Assembly: GCA_035934235.1 (NCBI GenBank)
Contig: DASYYB010000014.1
Coordinates: forward strand, 62,001 to 126,000
Length of the DNA: 64,000 bases
Source of the DNA: REEB95 sp035934235
Lineage (GTDB): Bacteria > Pseudomonadota > Alphaproteobacteria > ATCC43930 > CGMCC-115725
Reading direction: 5' to 3'
The translations under genes were made by a program, and so were the position numbers. Under the pieces are notes generated by a model. It did no database searches. It was given only the letters and a program-made list of their open reading frames with translations, and had not been told where the DNA came from. This document shows positions 52,758 to 61,464 of the stretch, in pieces. Position 1 is the stretch's first letter, and every line of letters starts with the position of its first letter.

Positions 52758-53351
52758 ATGGCTGAACGGCTCACCGACGACATCGTTCCGTATCTGCCGC
52801 ATCTCCGCGCATTTGCCCGCATGCTGGCGCAGAACCGGTCGCTGGCCGACGATCTGGTGCAGGAAACCGTTCTCCGCGCCCTGAGTCACGCGCACCAATT
52901 TCAACCCGGGACCAATCTCAAGGCGTGGCTGACCACGATCCTGCGCAACGCCTATTTCACGGAAAAGCGCAGCCAGGGCCGCATCGCCCAAATCGACGTC
53001 GAAGCCGTGCGCGATTCATCAGCAGTAAGCGGCGGTCAGGAATGGCACTTGCGCATGCGCGATTTCGAGGGCGCCTTCAACACGCTGTCGCCGGTCCAGC
53101 GCGAGGCGCTGGTGCTTGTCGGCGCGAGCGGATTTTCCTACGAGCAGGCGGCCACGATGGCCGGCTGCGCCGTCGGCACGATGAAGAGCCGCGTGTCGCG
53201 GGCGCGGTTGCAGCTTCAGACCTTGTTAGACGGCGCGGACGGCGCGGATGGCGCGCGCGCTCGTGGCTTGGGCTGGAATCGCGCGCTGCATTTGCGTGAC
53301 TGGGAGCATCTGACGGCAGGCCACGACTCGCGTTCGCTAAACGCGCCCTAA
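52758..53351 (+). CDS. ecfG: EcfG-type general stress response sigma factor
   Basis: An ECF sigma factor of 197 residues. Region 2 is YLPHLRAFARMLAQNRSLADDLVQETVLRALSHAH (shown by its DDLVQETV core, near 30-37) with TNLKAWLTTILRNAYF. Region 4 is LSPVQREALVLVGASGFSYEQAATMAGCAVGTMKSRVSRARLQL, recognisable by VGASGFSYEQAA near 122. These are the EcfG/ECF15 signatures that drive the alphaproteobacterial general stress response and are held by NepR. AAGGAG lies 8 bases upstream of the ATG. The C-terminal 30 residues are low-complexity. nepR is 7 kb away; no phyR is visible. Confidence 0.92.
   Translation: MAERLTDDIVPYLPHLRAFARMLAQNRSLADDLVQETVLRALSHAHQFQPGTNLKAWLTTILRNAYFTEKRSQGRIAQIDVEAVRDSSAVSGGQEWHLRMRDFEGAFNTLSPVQREALVLVGASGFSYEQAATMAGCAVGTMKSRVSRARLQLQTLLDGADGADGARARGLGWNRALHLRDWEHLTAGHDSRSLNAP
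52765..52789 (-). promoter_or_regulatory. Candidate EcfG promoter (perfect consensus) directed at gnd operon
   Basis: On the minus strand, GGAAC (52789-52785), exactly 16 bases, then CGTT (52768-52765) match the published EcfG promoter consensus perfectly. The site lies inside the first codons of ecfG, antisense, 276-300 bases upstream of gnd. A perfect match of this 9-base pattern is expected about once by chance in both strands of 64 kb, so the location is the main argument. Confidence 0.4.
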
Positions 53352-53445
53352 ATTCAGCACGGACGGTTGCGTCGAATCGTCGTCGTCCCGTAATAATGAG
53401 TCTGGAATTGGCTGGCGCTCGGTCGCCGTAACGAACCGTGGTTTG

Positions 53446-55077
53446 ATGGTCTCGACTGTTCATCGCGAGTGGTGGCGGGGCGCGGTGATATACCAAGTCT
53501 ACTTGCCCAGCTTCTTCGACACCGATGGCGACGGCTTCGGCGATCTCAAGGGATTGCTCGAACGTCTGCCGCACATCGCATCGCTCGGCGTCGATGCGAT
53601 CTGGATTTCGCCGTTCTATCGCTCGCCGATGCGGGATTTCGGCTACGACGTCGCCGATTATCGTGCCGTCGATGCCCGCTTTGGCACGCTTGCCGATTTC
53701 GATGCGGTCGTCGCGCGCACCCGCGCGCTCGGCTTGAAGATCGTCATCGACCAGGTCTGGAGCCATACGGCCCAGGAACACGCTTGGTTTGCCGAGAGCC
53801 GTTCGTCGCGCACCAATCCAAAAGCGGACTGGTACGTCTGGGCCGATCCCGGTTCCGACGGTGCGCCGCCGAACAATTGGCTGTCGGTCTTCGGCGGTAG
53901 CGCTTGGTGTTGGGATGCACAGCGCCGGCAGTATTATCTGCATCATTTTCTGACGTCGCAGCCCAAGCTCAATCTTCGGAATCCAGCTGTCCTCGACGCG
54001 CATTTCGCCAATGCCGAATTTTGGCTCGCGCGCGGCGTCGATGGTTTCCGCTTCGATGCCGTCGACTTCATGCTGCACGACGAGGCGCTCGGCTCCAATC
54101 CGGTCCGGCCGCTGCCGCGGAGCGTCGACCGGCCGTGGAATCCGTTCCGTATGCAGCGTCACGTCCATGACATGGCGCAGCCCGGCATCGCCTTGCTGAT
54201 GAGCCGCGTCCGCGAATTCATGAACCGATTCCCCGGCCGCGCGACGATCGGCGAGATCTCGAGCGAGCCCGGCGCGTTCGATCGTATCGCCCGGTTGACC
54301 GGCGCGACGCGGCTGCATATGGCGTACACGCTGGGCGTGATGAAGGCGGCGTTTACGCCGGCGATCTTCCGCCAGGCGGTCGTCGACGCCGGAACACTCA
54401 ACCACGCCGGTTGGCTGTGCTGGGCGTTCAGCAATCACGACGTCGAGCGCGCCGTGTCGCGTTGGAATCCGGCCGATCGGGCGCCAGCCGCCTTTGCGCG
54501 ATTGCAGATGGCGATGCTGCTTAGCTTGCCGGGTAGCGTCTGCCTCTATCAGGGCGAGGAACTGGGACTACCGAACAGCCCCGTCGCCGCGAAGGAGATC
54601 CGCGATCCTTTCGGTCGCGCTTTCTATCCCGTCTATGCCGGCCGCGACGGCGCGCGGACGCCGATGCCGTGGGCCGCCGACGCGCCGAATGCCGGCTTCT
54701 CGGACGGCAACCGCACGTGGCTGCCGGTCGATCCGGTGCATGCGGCGATGGCGGTCGATCGGCAGGACGCCGACGGGAATTCGACGCTTGGCGCCTACCG
54801 CCGGATGATCGGCTATCGCCGTACGCGTCCGTCGCTCGCGCTTGGTAAAACCGAGTTGTTCGACCTGCCTGATCCGGTCGTCGGCTGGCGCTGCCGGCTC
54901 AACGGCGAAGCCACCATCGCGCTGTTCAACCTTTCGCCCGAGCCGGTATCGGTGCCGGCGAACCGCCTGCCGCCCTTCGCACCTGCCGATCTGCCGTTCG
55001 TCACGGCACCATCGGGCGACGGCGTTGCCTTGCCGCCCTTCGGCTTAACGCTCGGCGCGGAGGACGGCCACCGGTAG
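53446..55077 (+). CDS. GH13 alpha-glucosidase/amylase-family enzyme
   Basis: A 543-residue cytosolic GH13 enzyme. It starts with WWRGAVIYQVYLPSFFDTDGDGFGDLKG (the DGxGDLxG calcium-loop motif near residue 26). Its catalytic set is intact: the nucleophile Asp in GVDGFRFDAVDFM (near 200), the acid/base Glu in RATIGEISSEPG (near 267) and His-Asp in FSNHDVERA (near 330). The pattern suits oligo-1,6-glucosidase/alpha-glucosidase-like or maltodextrin enzymes; exact specificity is unknown. It follows ecfG by 94 bp, is convergent with treY and overlaps its end by 33 bp. TTG 53443 is an alternative start. Confidence 0.9.
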   Translation: MVSTVHREWWRGAVIYQVYLPSFFDTDGDGFGDLKGLLERLPHIASLGVDAIWISPFYRSPMRDFGYDVADYRAVDARFGTLADFDAVVARTRALGLKIVIDQVWSHTAQEHAWFAESRSSRTNPKADWYVWADPGSDGAPPNNWLSVFGGSAWCWDAQRRQYYLHHFLTSQPKLNLRNPAVLDAHFANAEFWLARGVDGFRFDAVDFMLHDEALGSNPVRPLPRSVDRPWNPFRMQRHVHDMAQPGIALLMSRVREFMNRFPGRATIGEISSEPGAFDRIARLTGATRLHMAYTLGVMKAAFTPAIFRQAVVDAGTLNHAGWLCWAFSNHDVERAVSRWNPADRAPAAFARLQMAMLLSLPGSVCLYQGEELGLPNSPVAAKEIRDPFGRAFYPVYAGRDGARTPMPWAADAPNAGFSDGNRTWLPVDPVHAAMAVDRQDADGNSTLGAYRRMIGYRRTRPSLALGKTELFDLPDPVVGWRCRLNGEATIALFNLSPEPVSVPANRLPPFAPADLPFVTAPSGDGVALPPFGLTLGAEDGHR

Positions 55078-57861
55078 CGCGGCGAGCGCCTGGTCGAGCG
55101 CGATGCCGTGTTCGCCGGCGTCGATGCTGGCGCCGGTGAACACGTCGGTCAATCGGCCGATTCGTATGCCGCGTACGACGCGATCGGCGAAAGCGTCGCT
55201 GGTCCACAGCGCACCGGGCGCCGGGGCCGGTAGCTGCCGCACCAGACGGCTGACGAGCACGACGATTTCGCTATCGTCGAGGCGGCGCGAATAAGCGACG
55301 AGGTGGTTTCTGGTCGCATCGTCGACCGTCAGCGGATGATAGGAACCGCCGCGAAATAGCTCCGGGAAGCGTGCGCGCAAGGCCAGCAGCTGGCGCGTCA
55401 GCCAAAGCTTGAGCCACCCTTCGCGCCACCGCCGCCGCGCGAGTGCGAAGCCGCCGTGGTCGAGAGCGACGAGCGCGTCGCGTCGCGCGGCAAAGTCGAC
55501 CGGGCGGCGATTGTCCGGGTCGACCAGGCTCGTGTCCCAGAATTCACCGCCCTGGTAGAAGTCCGGCACGCCGGGTTGCGTTGCCTTGAGCACGAGCTGT
55601 GCCAGACCGTTGATGACGCCGAGGCGCACGAAATCCCCCGCGAACCGCGCCATGCTGTCGAGAAAGCGGTTGCCCGCCTCGGGCGTGAGGATCCGCATCA
55701 CGAAATCGCCGAGCGCGCGCTCGTATGCCTCGTTCGGTGCGGTCCAGCAGGTCTCGAGCTTTGCTTCCCGTGCCGCCTTGAGCGCGTAGTCCGTGATCCG
55801 CCGGGCGAATTCGGCGAGCGCAGCGTCGTGCGGCCGTCCGGTCGCCGGCCACGCGCCCAGGACGGTCTGATAGATCAGGTATTCGTCGGCGGGCGTTGGC
55901 GCCGGCGCGCCGTCGATCGTCGCGCGGTGGGCGGCCGTGAGTTCATGCCAACGCGCGACGCGGCGCGCCCATTCATCCGGATATTCCGACAACACGTTGA
56001 GGCGGGCGCGCACATCCTCGGCGCGTTTCGTGTCGTGTGTCTCGCTGGCAAGCATGGTGTTCGGCCATTGCGCCAGGCGCTCGGCTGCGGCCTGGTGGAA
56101 CGCCTCGATTGACAGGCTCGGCCGCTGCGGATCGGCGCCGACCTCGTTGGCGGAAGCGAGCGGCGCGACACGGTAGAACAGCGTGTCTTCGATAGCCTTA
56201 GCGGCGATGGCGCCGGTGTATTGCTGGAAGCGGGTGACGAAACGCAGGATCGCATCGCGGCTGGCGGCGAAATGCTCCGGTCGTTGGCGCGCGATATCGA
56301 GCGTCAGCAGCGAAACGATGAAATCGAGCGCGGCCGGATCGCCATTGCCCGAACGCGAACGGGCCTGGCGCCAGGCGCGCTCGATCGCACGGCGATCGGC
56401 GTCGCCGATGCCGCGGTCGGTGACATAAGTGCGGTAGACCGGAAATGCCGCGACCAATGTGGTCAAGGCGTCGCGCAGGCCTTTACGCGTGAAGTCGCGC
56501 GTGAACCACGAGGCTTCGGCGATCGCCTGGAGCCAATCGACGAGATAAGTCAGCTCGCTTGCCAGGCTGCGGTCGATCATCAGTCGGCGGCAGCGGTCGA
56601 TGGCCGTCTCGAGGCTGTCTTCGATGCCGGTGAAGCCGCGCCAATATTGCGCCAGCTGCGCATAACCCTCTGGCGCGACGAAGAGGGCGTTGGCGAGCGC
56701 CAGGTATTCGTAGCCGGTGGTGCCGGAAACCGGCCAGTCCATCGGCAGGCGCTCGCTGTCGCGCAGGATCTTTTCGACCACGATGTATGGCCGCCAGCGG
56801 CGGCCCGCGGCATCGCGCGGCGCCAGCGCAGCGGCGAAGGCATTGAGCCGCCGGCAATAGCGCCGCGGATCAGCCATGCCGTCGACGTGATCGATGCGCA
56901 AGCCGTGCAGCGCGCCGTCGGCGACGAGCCGGCCGAGGAGCTCGTGCGCGTCGCGAAACACGGTGACGCGATCCATGCGTATGCCGGCGAGATCGATGAT
57001 GTCGAAGAAGCGGCGATAGTTGATCTCGTCGTCGGCGGCGTGCCAATGGGCAAGGCGATAATACTGGCGCTCAAGCAGCGCATGGAGTGCGGTGAAGCTG
57101 TCGGCGTCGCCCGGCGTTCCCGCACAACGGTCGACGGCAGCCGTGATCGCCGCCAGGGTCGCGGGTTCTGCGGCCGCGGCGGCGAGCGCTTGTTTCATGG
57201 CGGCAGCCGTTTCGTATAGCGAACGCTGTGGCGTGGCCGGATCCATTCCGCCGATGGCGGATATCGCCCGCGCCAAGGCGGAGCGATCGCCGACCAGCGA
57301 CGCCAGCACCGTTGGATAGTCCTGCGGGCGGAGCGGCAGGCGATGGTCGAAATACCAGAAATCCAAGGCGCCGCCGGCGGCATCGAAACGCAGCACGATT
57401 TCGCCTGCGGTCAACGCCTCGCCGTAGGCGCGGCCGAGGATCGGCAGCAACACCTTGCCCTCGAGCGCGTGCTTGGCGGGATGCCAGTCGATGTCGAAAT
57501 AACGCGCGTGGCGCGCGTGCTGTCCCCATTCAAGGACGTCGAGCCACCAGGCGTTGTCGGCCTTGCCCACACCCATATGGTTCGGCACGAAATCCAGGAT
57601 CAGGCCGAGCCCGTGCGCGGCGAGGGCGGCGCCGAACCGCGCGAGTCCTTGCTCGTCGCCGATCTCGGGGTTAAGGCGGCGATAATCGACAATGTCGTAA
57701 CCGTGCGTGCTGCCGGCACGCGCCTTCAAAAAAGGCGATGCATAGACATGGCTGATGCCGAGCGACGCGAGATAGGGCACGACCGCGGCGGCATCGTCGA
57801 ACGTGAAGGTGCGATTAAGCTGAATCCGATAGGTCGCGGTCGGAACGGCAAACGGTGACAT
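55045..57861 (-). CDS. treY: Maltooligosyl trehalose synthase
   Basis: Rearranges the reducing-end linkage of glucan chains to a trehalosyl end. It is a long GH13 protein, 938 residues. It starts VPTATYRIQLNRTFTFDDAA, has ISHVYASPFLKARAGSTHGYD, and shows the catalytic Asp in GLRIDHVDGMADP (near 315), Glu in YIVVEKILRDSERLP (near 350) and Asp in SETHDTKRAEDVRARL (near 625). The long insertion typical for TreY is present. It is the last gene of glgB-glgX-treZ-malQ-treY, 13 bp after malQ. The frame is open far upstream inside malQ but is a shadow there. Confidence 0.96.
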   Translation of the reverse strand: MSPFAVPTATYRIQLNRTFTFDDAAAVVPYLASLGISHVYASPFLKARAGSTHGYDIVDYRRLNPEIGDEQGLARFGAALAAHGLGLILDFVPNHMGVGKADNAWWLDVLEWGQHARHARYFDIDWHPAKHALEGKVLLPILGRAYGEALTAGEIVLRFDAAGGALDFWYFDHRLPLRPQDYPTVLASLVGDRSALARAISAIGGMDPATPQRSLYETAAAMKQALAAAAAEPATLAAITAAVDRCAGTPGDADSFTALHALLERQYYRLAHWHAADDEINYRRFFDIIDLAGIRMDRVTVFRDAHELLGRLVADGALHGLRIDHVDGMADPRRYCRRLNAFAAALAPRDAAGRRWRPYIVVEKILRDSERLPMDWPVSGTTGYEYLALANALFVAPEGYAQLAQYWRGFTGIEDSLETAIDRCRRLMIDRSLASELTYLVDWLQAIAEASWFTRDFTRKGLRDALTTLVAAFPVYRTYVTDRGIGDADRRAIERAWRQARSRSGNGDPAALDFIVSLLTLDIARQRPEHFAASRDAILRFVTRFQQYTGAIAAKAIEDTLFYRVAPLASANEVGADPQRPSLSIEAFHQAAAERLAQWPNTMLASETHDTKRAEDVRARLNVLSEYPDEWARRVARWHELTAAHRATIDGAPAPTPADEYLIYQTVLGAWPATGRPHDAALAEFARRITDYALKAAREAKLETCWTAPNEAYERALGDFVMRILTPEAGNRFLDSMARFAGDFVRLGVINGLAQLVLKATQPGVPDFYQGGEFWDTSLVDPDNRRPVDFAARRDALVALDHGGFALARRRWREGWLKLWLTRQLLALRARFPELFRGGSYHPLTVDDATRNHLVAYSRRLDDSEIVVLVSRLVRQLPAPAPGALWTSDAFADRVVRGIRIGRLTDVFTGASIDAGEHGIALDQALAALPVAVLRAER

Positions 57862-57874
57862 CGACGTGCGCAAC

Positions 57875-59683
57875 TCAACGCGGCCGTTCGGCGCGCATCG
57901 CCGCCAGGATGGCGTTCGCCGTCGGATCGGCGAAGATGGCGTCGAGGTCGCGGCCAAGCTTGCGGGCGAAGCTGGGATAGGCGCCGGCCGGCGCGCCGGG
58001 TAAATTGACCTGCTCCGTCTCTTGCGCCAGGTCTTCGAGTTGCACCAGCGCCAGCCGGCTGGGCGTGCGCGCGAGAAAGCGGTGTACGGCGATCGCGAGC
58101 GCTGCCTCGTCGCCGGTGTCGAGGCCGGCGCGCGTAAGAGCGTCACGGATCGATTGGCGTTCGGCCGCCCGGATCGCAAGCGCTTGTTCCTGCGAGAGCC
58201 CGACCGGCTGAATGCCGAGCCCGAATTTGAGGGCGATATCGCGGCCGCCCCAGAAACCGCGCCAGGTGGGTAGATCGTGGGTCGCGAGCGCCACCAGCGC
58301 ATTTGGCGGATAGCCGGCGGGATCGAGATAGCGACCGTCCCGGCGCGCGAAGATGAGCAGCCGGTACGACAGGATGCCGGCGGCGGCGAGGCGCGGCGGC
58401 AGGTCGGCCGGCACCGTCCCGAGGTCCTCGCCGACGACGATGCAACGTCGCGCGGCGCTTTCGGTCGCGGCGGCTGCGGCGAGCGCATCGAAAGGCATGC
58501 GCAGATAGGCGCCGTCGATCGGCTGCCCGCCTGCCGGTACGAGAAACAGGCGATTGAAGCCGAGCACGTGATCGATGCGTAGCGCACCGGCATGCGTCAT
58601 GTTGGCGGCGACGACGCGACGATAGTCGGCGCCGCCCGTGCGCATCGTCGCCGCCGGGTTGTAGGCAAAAAGGCCCCAGTCCTGGCCGTTGGCGTTCCAG
58701 TCATCCGGCGGCGCGCCGACATGGAAGTCGGGGATGAGTTTGTCCTGCTCGGCCCAACCTTCAGCGCTGTCGGGCGAGCAGCCGAGCGCGAGATCGAGGT
58801 AAAGCCCGATGCGCATGCCACCGACACGCGCCGCGGTCGTGCAGGCGGCAAGCTGCCGGTCGGCTTGCCATTGCAGGAATGCGTAATAGCGCAAATCGCG
58901 CGCATGGCGTTCGGCAAACTCGGTAACGGCGGGCCCTGTCGGGTCACGGAATTCCGCTGGCCAATTCATCCAATCGGGGCCGAAGCCAGCAAGCGACGAC
59001 AGCGCCTGGTAGAGGGCGAAACGCCGGAGCGGCGCGCCGCGGACGCGCACGAAGTCGCCGAAGTCGTGCACGGCGGCGTCGCGCGGCGCCGTCCGCACGC
59101 GATGTTCGAAAGTCTCGAAGATCACGCGGAAGATGCTGTGTTTGGCAGCGGCGATCTCGGGATAGTCGACCGTTGGCCGCTCGCGCTGCGCGGTCAGCAA
59201 CGCCTGGAAGCGGCGGCCGGCGACCGCGGCGCGGGCCGCGCCGGCATCGGCGTAGCTGGTCATCGCCAGCGGGTCGATATAGAGCACGTTGAGAAATTCG
59301 CGGCTCGACGGCGAATAGGGGCTGATGCGCGCGGGATCGACGGCATAAAGCGCGTGTAGCGGATTGACGCCGACGAAATCTGCGCCGGCTGCCGCGGCGA
59401 GCTCGATCAGGCGTCGCAGATCGGTGAAGTCGCCGATGCCCCAGTTGCGCGCCGAACGCAGGCCGTAAAGCTGTGCCGCGATGCCCCAGCCGCGCTGCCA
59501 ATCCGGCAAAAAGCACCGCGTATGACGTGGCGGCGCGGTTGCCGTGTGCGCGCCGTGATGCGAACGTTCGAGTGCCGCAATCAGCCGCGAAACGGCTGCA
59601 TCCGACAAATGATGGTGGCGGCCGAGCGCGTCGTCATAGTCGCGCTCGATCAAGTCCTTCACGGCCGTGCCGCTTTCGCTCAT
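57875..59683 (-). CDS. malQ: 4-alpha-glucanotransferase (amylomaltase)
   Basis: Transfers glucan chains between maltodextrins (GH77). It is 602 residues long. Family segments: LYGLRSARNWGIGDFTDL (near 72), the nucleophile Asp in ALRIDHVLGFNRLF (near 370), the acid/base Glu in VVGEDLGTVP (near 423) and Asp in LATHDLPTWRGFWGG (near 474). The N-terminal 60 residues are His/Ala-rich. Its ATG overlaps the treZ stop as ATGA. In this operon it would recycle short maltodextrins left by TreY/TreZ. Confidence 0.95.
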   Translation of the reverse strand: MSESGTAVKDLIERDYDDALGRHHHLSDAAVSRLIAALERSHHGAHTATAPPRHTRCFLPDWQRGWGIAAQLYGLRSARNWGIGDFTDLRRLIELAAAAGADFVGVNPLHALYAVDPARISPYSPSSREFLNVLYIDPLAMTSYADAGAARAAVAGRRFQALLTAQRERPTVDYPEIAAAKHSIFRVIFETFEHRVRTAPRDAAVHDFGDFVRVRGAPLRRFALYQALSSLAGFGPDWMNWPAEFRDPTGPAVTEFAERHARDLRYYAFLQWQADRQLAACTTAARVGGMRIGLYLDLALGCSPDSAEGWAEQDKLIPDFHVGAPPDDWNANGQDWGLFAYNPAATMRTGGADYRRVVAANMTHAGALRIDHVLGFNRLFLVPAGGQPIDGAYLRMPFDALAAAAATESAARRCIVVGEDLGTVPADLPPRLAAAGILSYRLLIFARRDGRYLDPAGYPPNALVALATHDLPTWRGFWGGRDIALKFGLGIQPVGLSQEQALAIRAAERQSIRDALTRAGLDTGDEAALAIAVHRFLARTPSRLALVQLEDLAQETEQVNLPGAPAGAYPSFARKLGRDLDAIFADPTANAILAAMRAERPR

Positions 59684-61458
59684 GGTCCGGCCTCCGCCAG
59701 CGTCCAGACCACGGCCCAAGGCGGCAGCGTTGTCGCATTCACGTTCCGGCCCCACAGGATGCGTCCGCCGGTTGGTCGGGCCGGTGCGGCCGTCGCGGCC
59801 GGGCCCAGGTTGGCGACGAGCGTCAGTGCGCTGCCGTCGCCGAGCCGCCATGTCACGACCAGTCCGGTCGCTTCGACCGTGTATCGGGCGCCGCCGTGCA
59901 TCCCCGGAAGTCGCGGCACGATTTCCTGCCGGCGAATGTCGAGCAAGCGCCGGATCGCCGGCGTGGCGGGCGGATGCGTGCCGAGCTGGCTGGTCGCGAA
60001 GGTCTCGGGAGCGACCGCGTCGGGAATGGTCGCCATCGCCTCGCCCGTGGCGAAGGCCGAGAACTTCGCGAACTCGCGTCGCCGGCCGTCCCGCACCGCG
60101 ACGCCGAGCGCGCCGGCAAAATCGCAGAAAAACAGAAACGGCGTCGTGGCGTCCCATTCTTCGCCCATGAACAACAGCGGTGGCGATGGGCTGAGGAGCA
60201 GGATCGCGGTCGCTGCATCAAGTGCCGCGGGTTCGGCGAGCGTGGTCAGGCGCTCGCCGAACGCGCGATTGCCGATCTGGTCGTGGTTTTGGAGGAAATT
60301 GACGAACGCCGTCGGCGGCAGGTCGCCGCTCGGCTCACCCCGCGTCGCGCTGCGATAGGCCGAGTGCTCACCCTGGAAAGCGAAACCTTCGGCGAGCGCG
60401 CGGCCGAACTTCGCGACCGGATCGGCTGCGAAGTCGGCGTAATAGCCCTCGGTCTCGCCCGTGAGGATGACATGCGCGGCGTGATGAAAATCGTCGTTCC
60501 ACTGGGCGTTATAGGCTGCAACTCGATCGCTGGCGTTGCGGCGCAGGTAGGCCGCCTGATTGGCGTCGTTTTCGAGAATGAGGTGGACGTGGCGCTCGGC
60601 TGGAACCGCCAGGCGCATACGCGCCGCCAACTCTTCGAGAATGTCGGGCCGGCTGTCGTCGTGAATCGCATGCACCGCGTCGAGGCGCAGGCCGTCGACA
60701 TTGAATTCGAGAATCCAGTAGAGGGCGTTCTCGATGAAGAAGTCACGGACCGGCCGCGCGGCGAAATCGATTGCCGGACCCCAGCCGGTCTGCGCGGGCG
60801 TGAAGAATTCGGGCGCGTAGAGGCCGAGATAATTGCCCTCGGGTCCGAAGTGATTGTAGACGACGTCCAGCAAGACCATCAGGCCGAGCTCGTGCGCGGC
60901 GGCGATGAAGCGCTTGAGCGCGGCCGGCGTGCCGTATCGCGAATCAGGCGCGAAGGGCAATACGCCGTCGTACCCCCAATTGCGCTTGCCGGCGAAATCA
61001 GCCAGCGGCATGAGTTCGATCGCCGTGACGCCGAGCGCGGCTAGCCGCGCAAGATCGGCCTCCGCCGCGGCGAAGGTGCCTTCACGCGTGAATGCGCCAA
61101 CATGCAGCTCGTAAATGACCGCCTCGTGCCACGGTCGGCCGCGCCACGCCGCATCGGGCCAGTCGAAGGCCTCCGGATCGATCAATTCGCTCGGGCCATC
61201 CACGTCGCTCGGCTGAAAGCGCGACGCCGGATCGGGCACGGTATGGGTGTCATCGATGACGTATTGATAGGCGATGCCGGCAAGCAGATTCGGCACGCGC
61301 AGGATGTGCCAGCCGCCCTCGGCCGGCGTCATGGCGAAATCGCGCCGCGTTTCCGGCAGATGCAGCGCGACGCGCCGCGCCGCGGGCGCCCAGAGGCGGA
61401 ATGCCACGCCTTGCGCGTCAAGCGATGCACCGAACGCCATGCGATGCTGACGCCGCAC
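59680..61458 (-). CDS. treZ: Malto-oligosyltrehalose trehalohydrolase
   Basis: Releases trehalose from the trehalosyl ends made by TreY. It has an N-terminal CBM48-like domain (RMAFGASLDAQGVAFRLWAP near residue 6, GIAYQYVIDD near 60) and a GH13 barrel: nucleophile Asp in VDGLRLDAVHAI (near 255), Glu in VHLILENDANQ (near 290) and Asp in QNHDQIGNRAFGERL (near 390). It is 592 residues with a GTG start at 61458; ATG 61440 (MAFG) is the alternative. It lies 6 bp after glgX. Confidence 0.95.
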   Translation of the reverse strand: MRRQHRMAFGASLDAQGVAFRLWAPAARRVALHLPETRRDFAMTPAEGGWHILRVPNLLAGIAYQYVIDDTHTVPDPASRFQPSDVDGPSELIDPEAFDWPDAAWRGRPWHEAVIYELHVGAFTREGTFAAAEADLARLAALGVTAIELMPLADFAGKRNWGYDGVLPFAPDSRYGTPAALKRFIAAAHELGLMVLLDVVYNHFGPEGNYLGLYAPEFFTPAQTGWGPAIDFAARPVRDFFIENALYWILEFNVDGLRLDAVHAIHDDSRPDILEELAARMRLAVPAERHVHLILENDANQAAYLRRNASDRVAAYNAQWNDDFHHAAHVILTGETEGYYADFAADPVAKFGRALAEGFAFQGEHSAYRSATRGEPSGDLPPTAFVNFLQNHDQIGNRAFGERLTTLAEPAALDAATAILLLSPSPPLLFMGEEWDATTPFLFFCDFAGALGVAVRDGRRREFAKFSAFATGEAMATIPDAVAPETFATSQLGTHPPATPAIRRLLDIRRQEIVPRLPGMHGGARYTVEATGLVVTWRLGDGSALTLVANLGPAATAAPARPTGGRILWGRNVNATTLPPWAVVWTLAEAGP

Positions 61459-61464
61459 GGCGAC

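Noticed and set aside
45270..53442. A phyR gene or a sensor kinase near nepR and ecfG
   Set aside because: All frames between and around them are assigned to other genes or too short; no receiver domain was seen.
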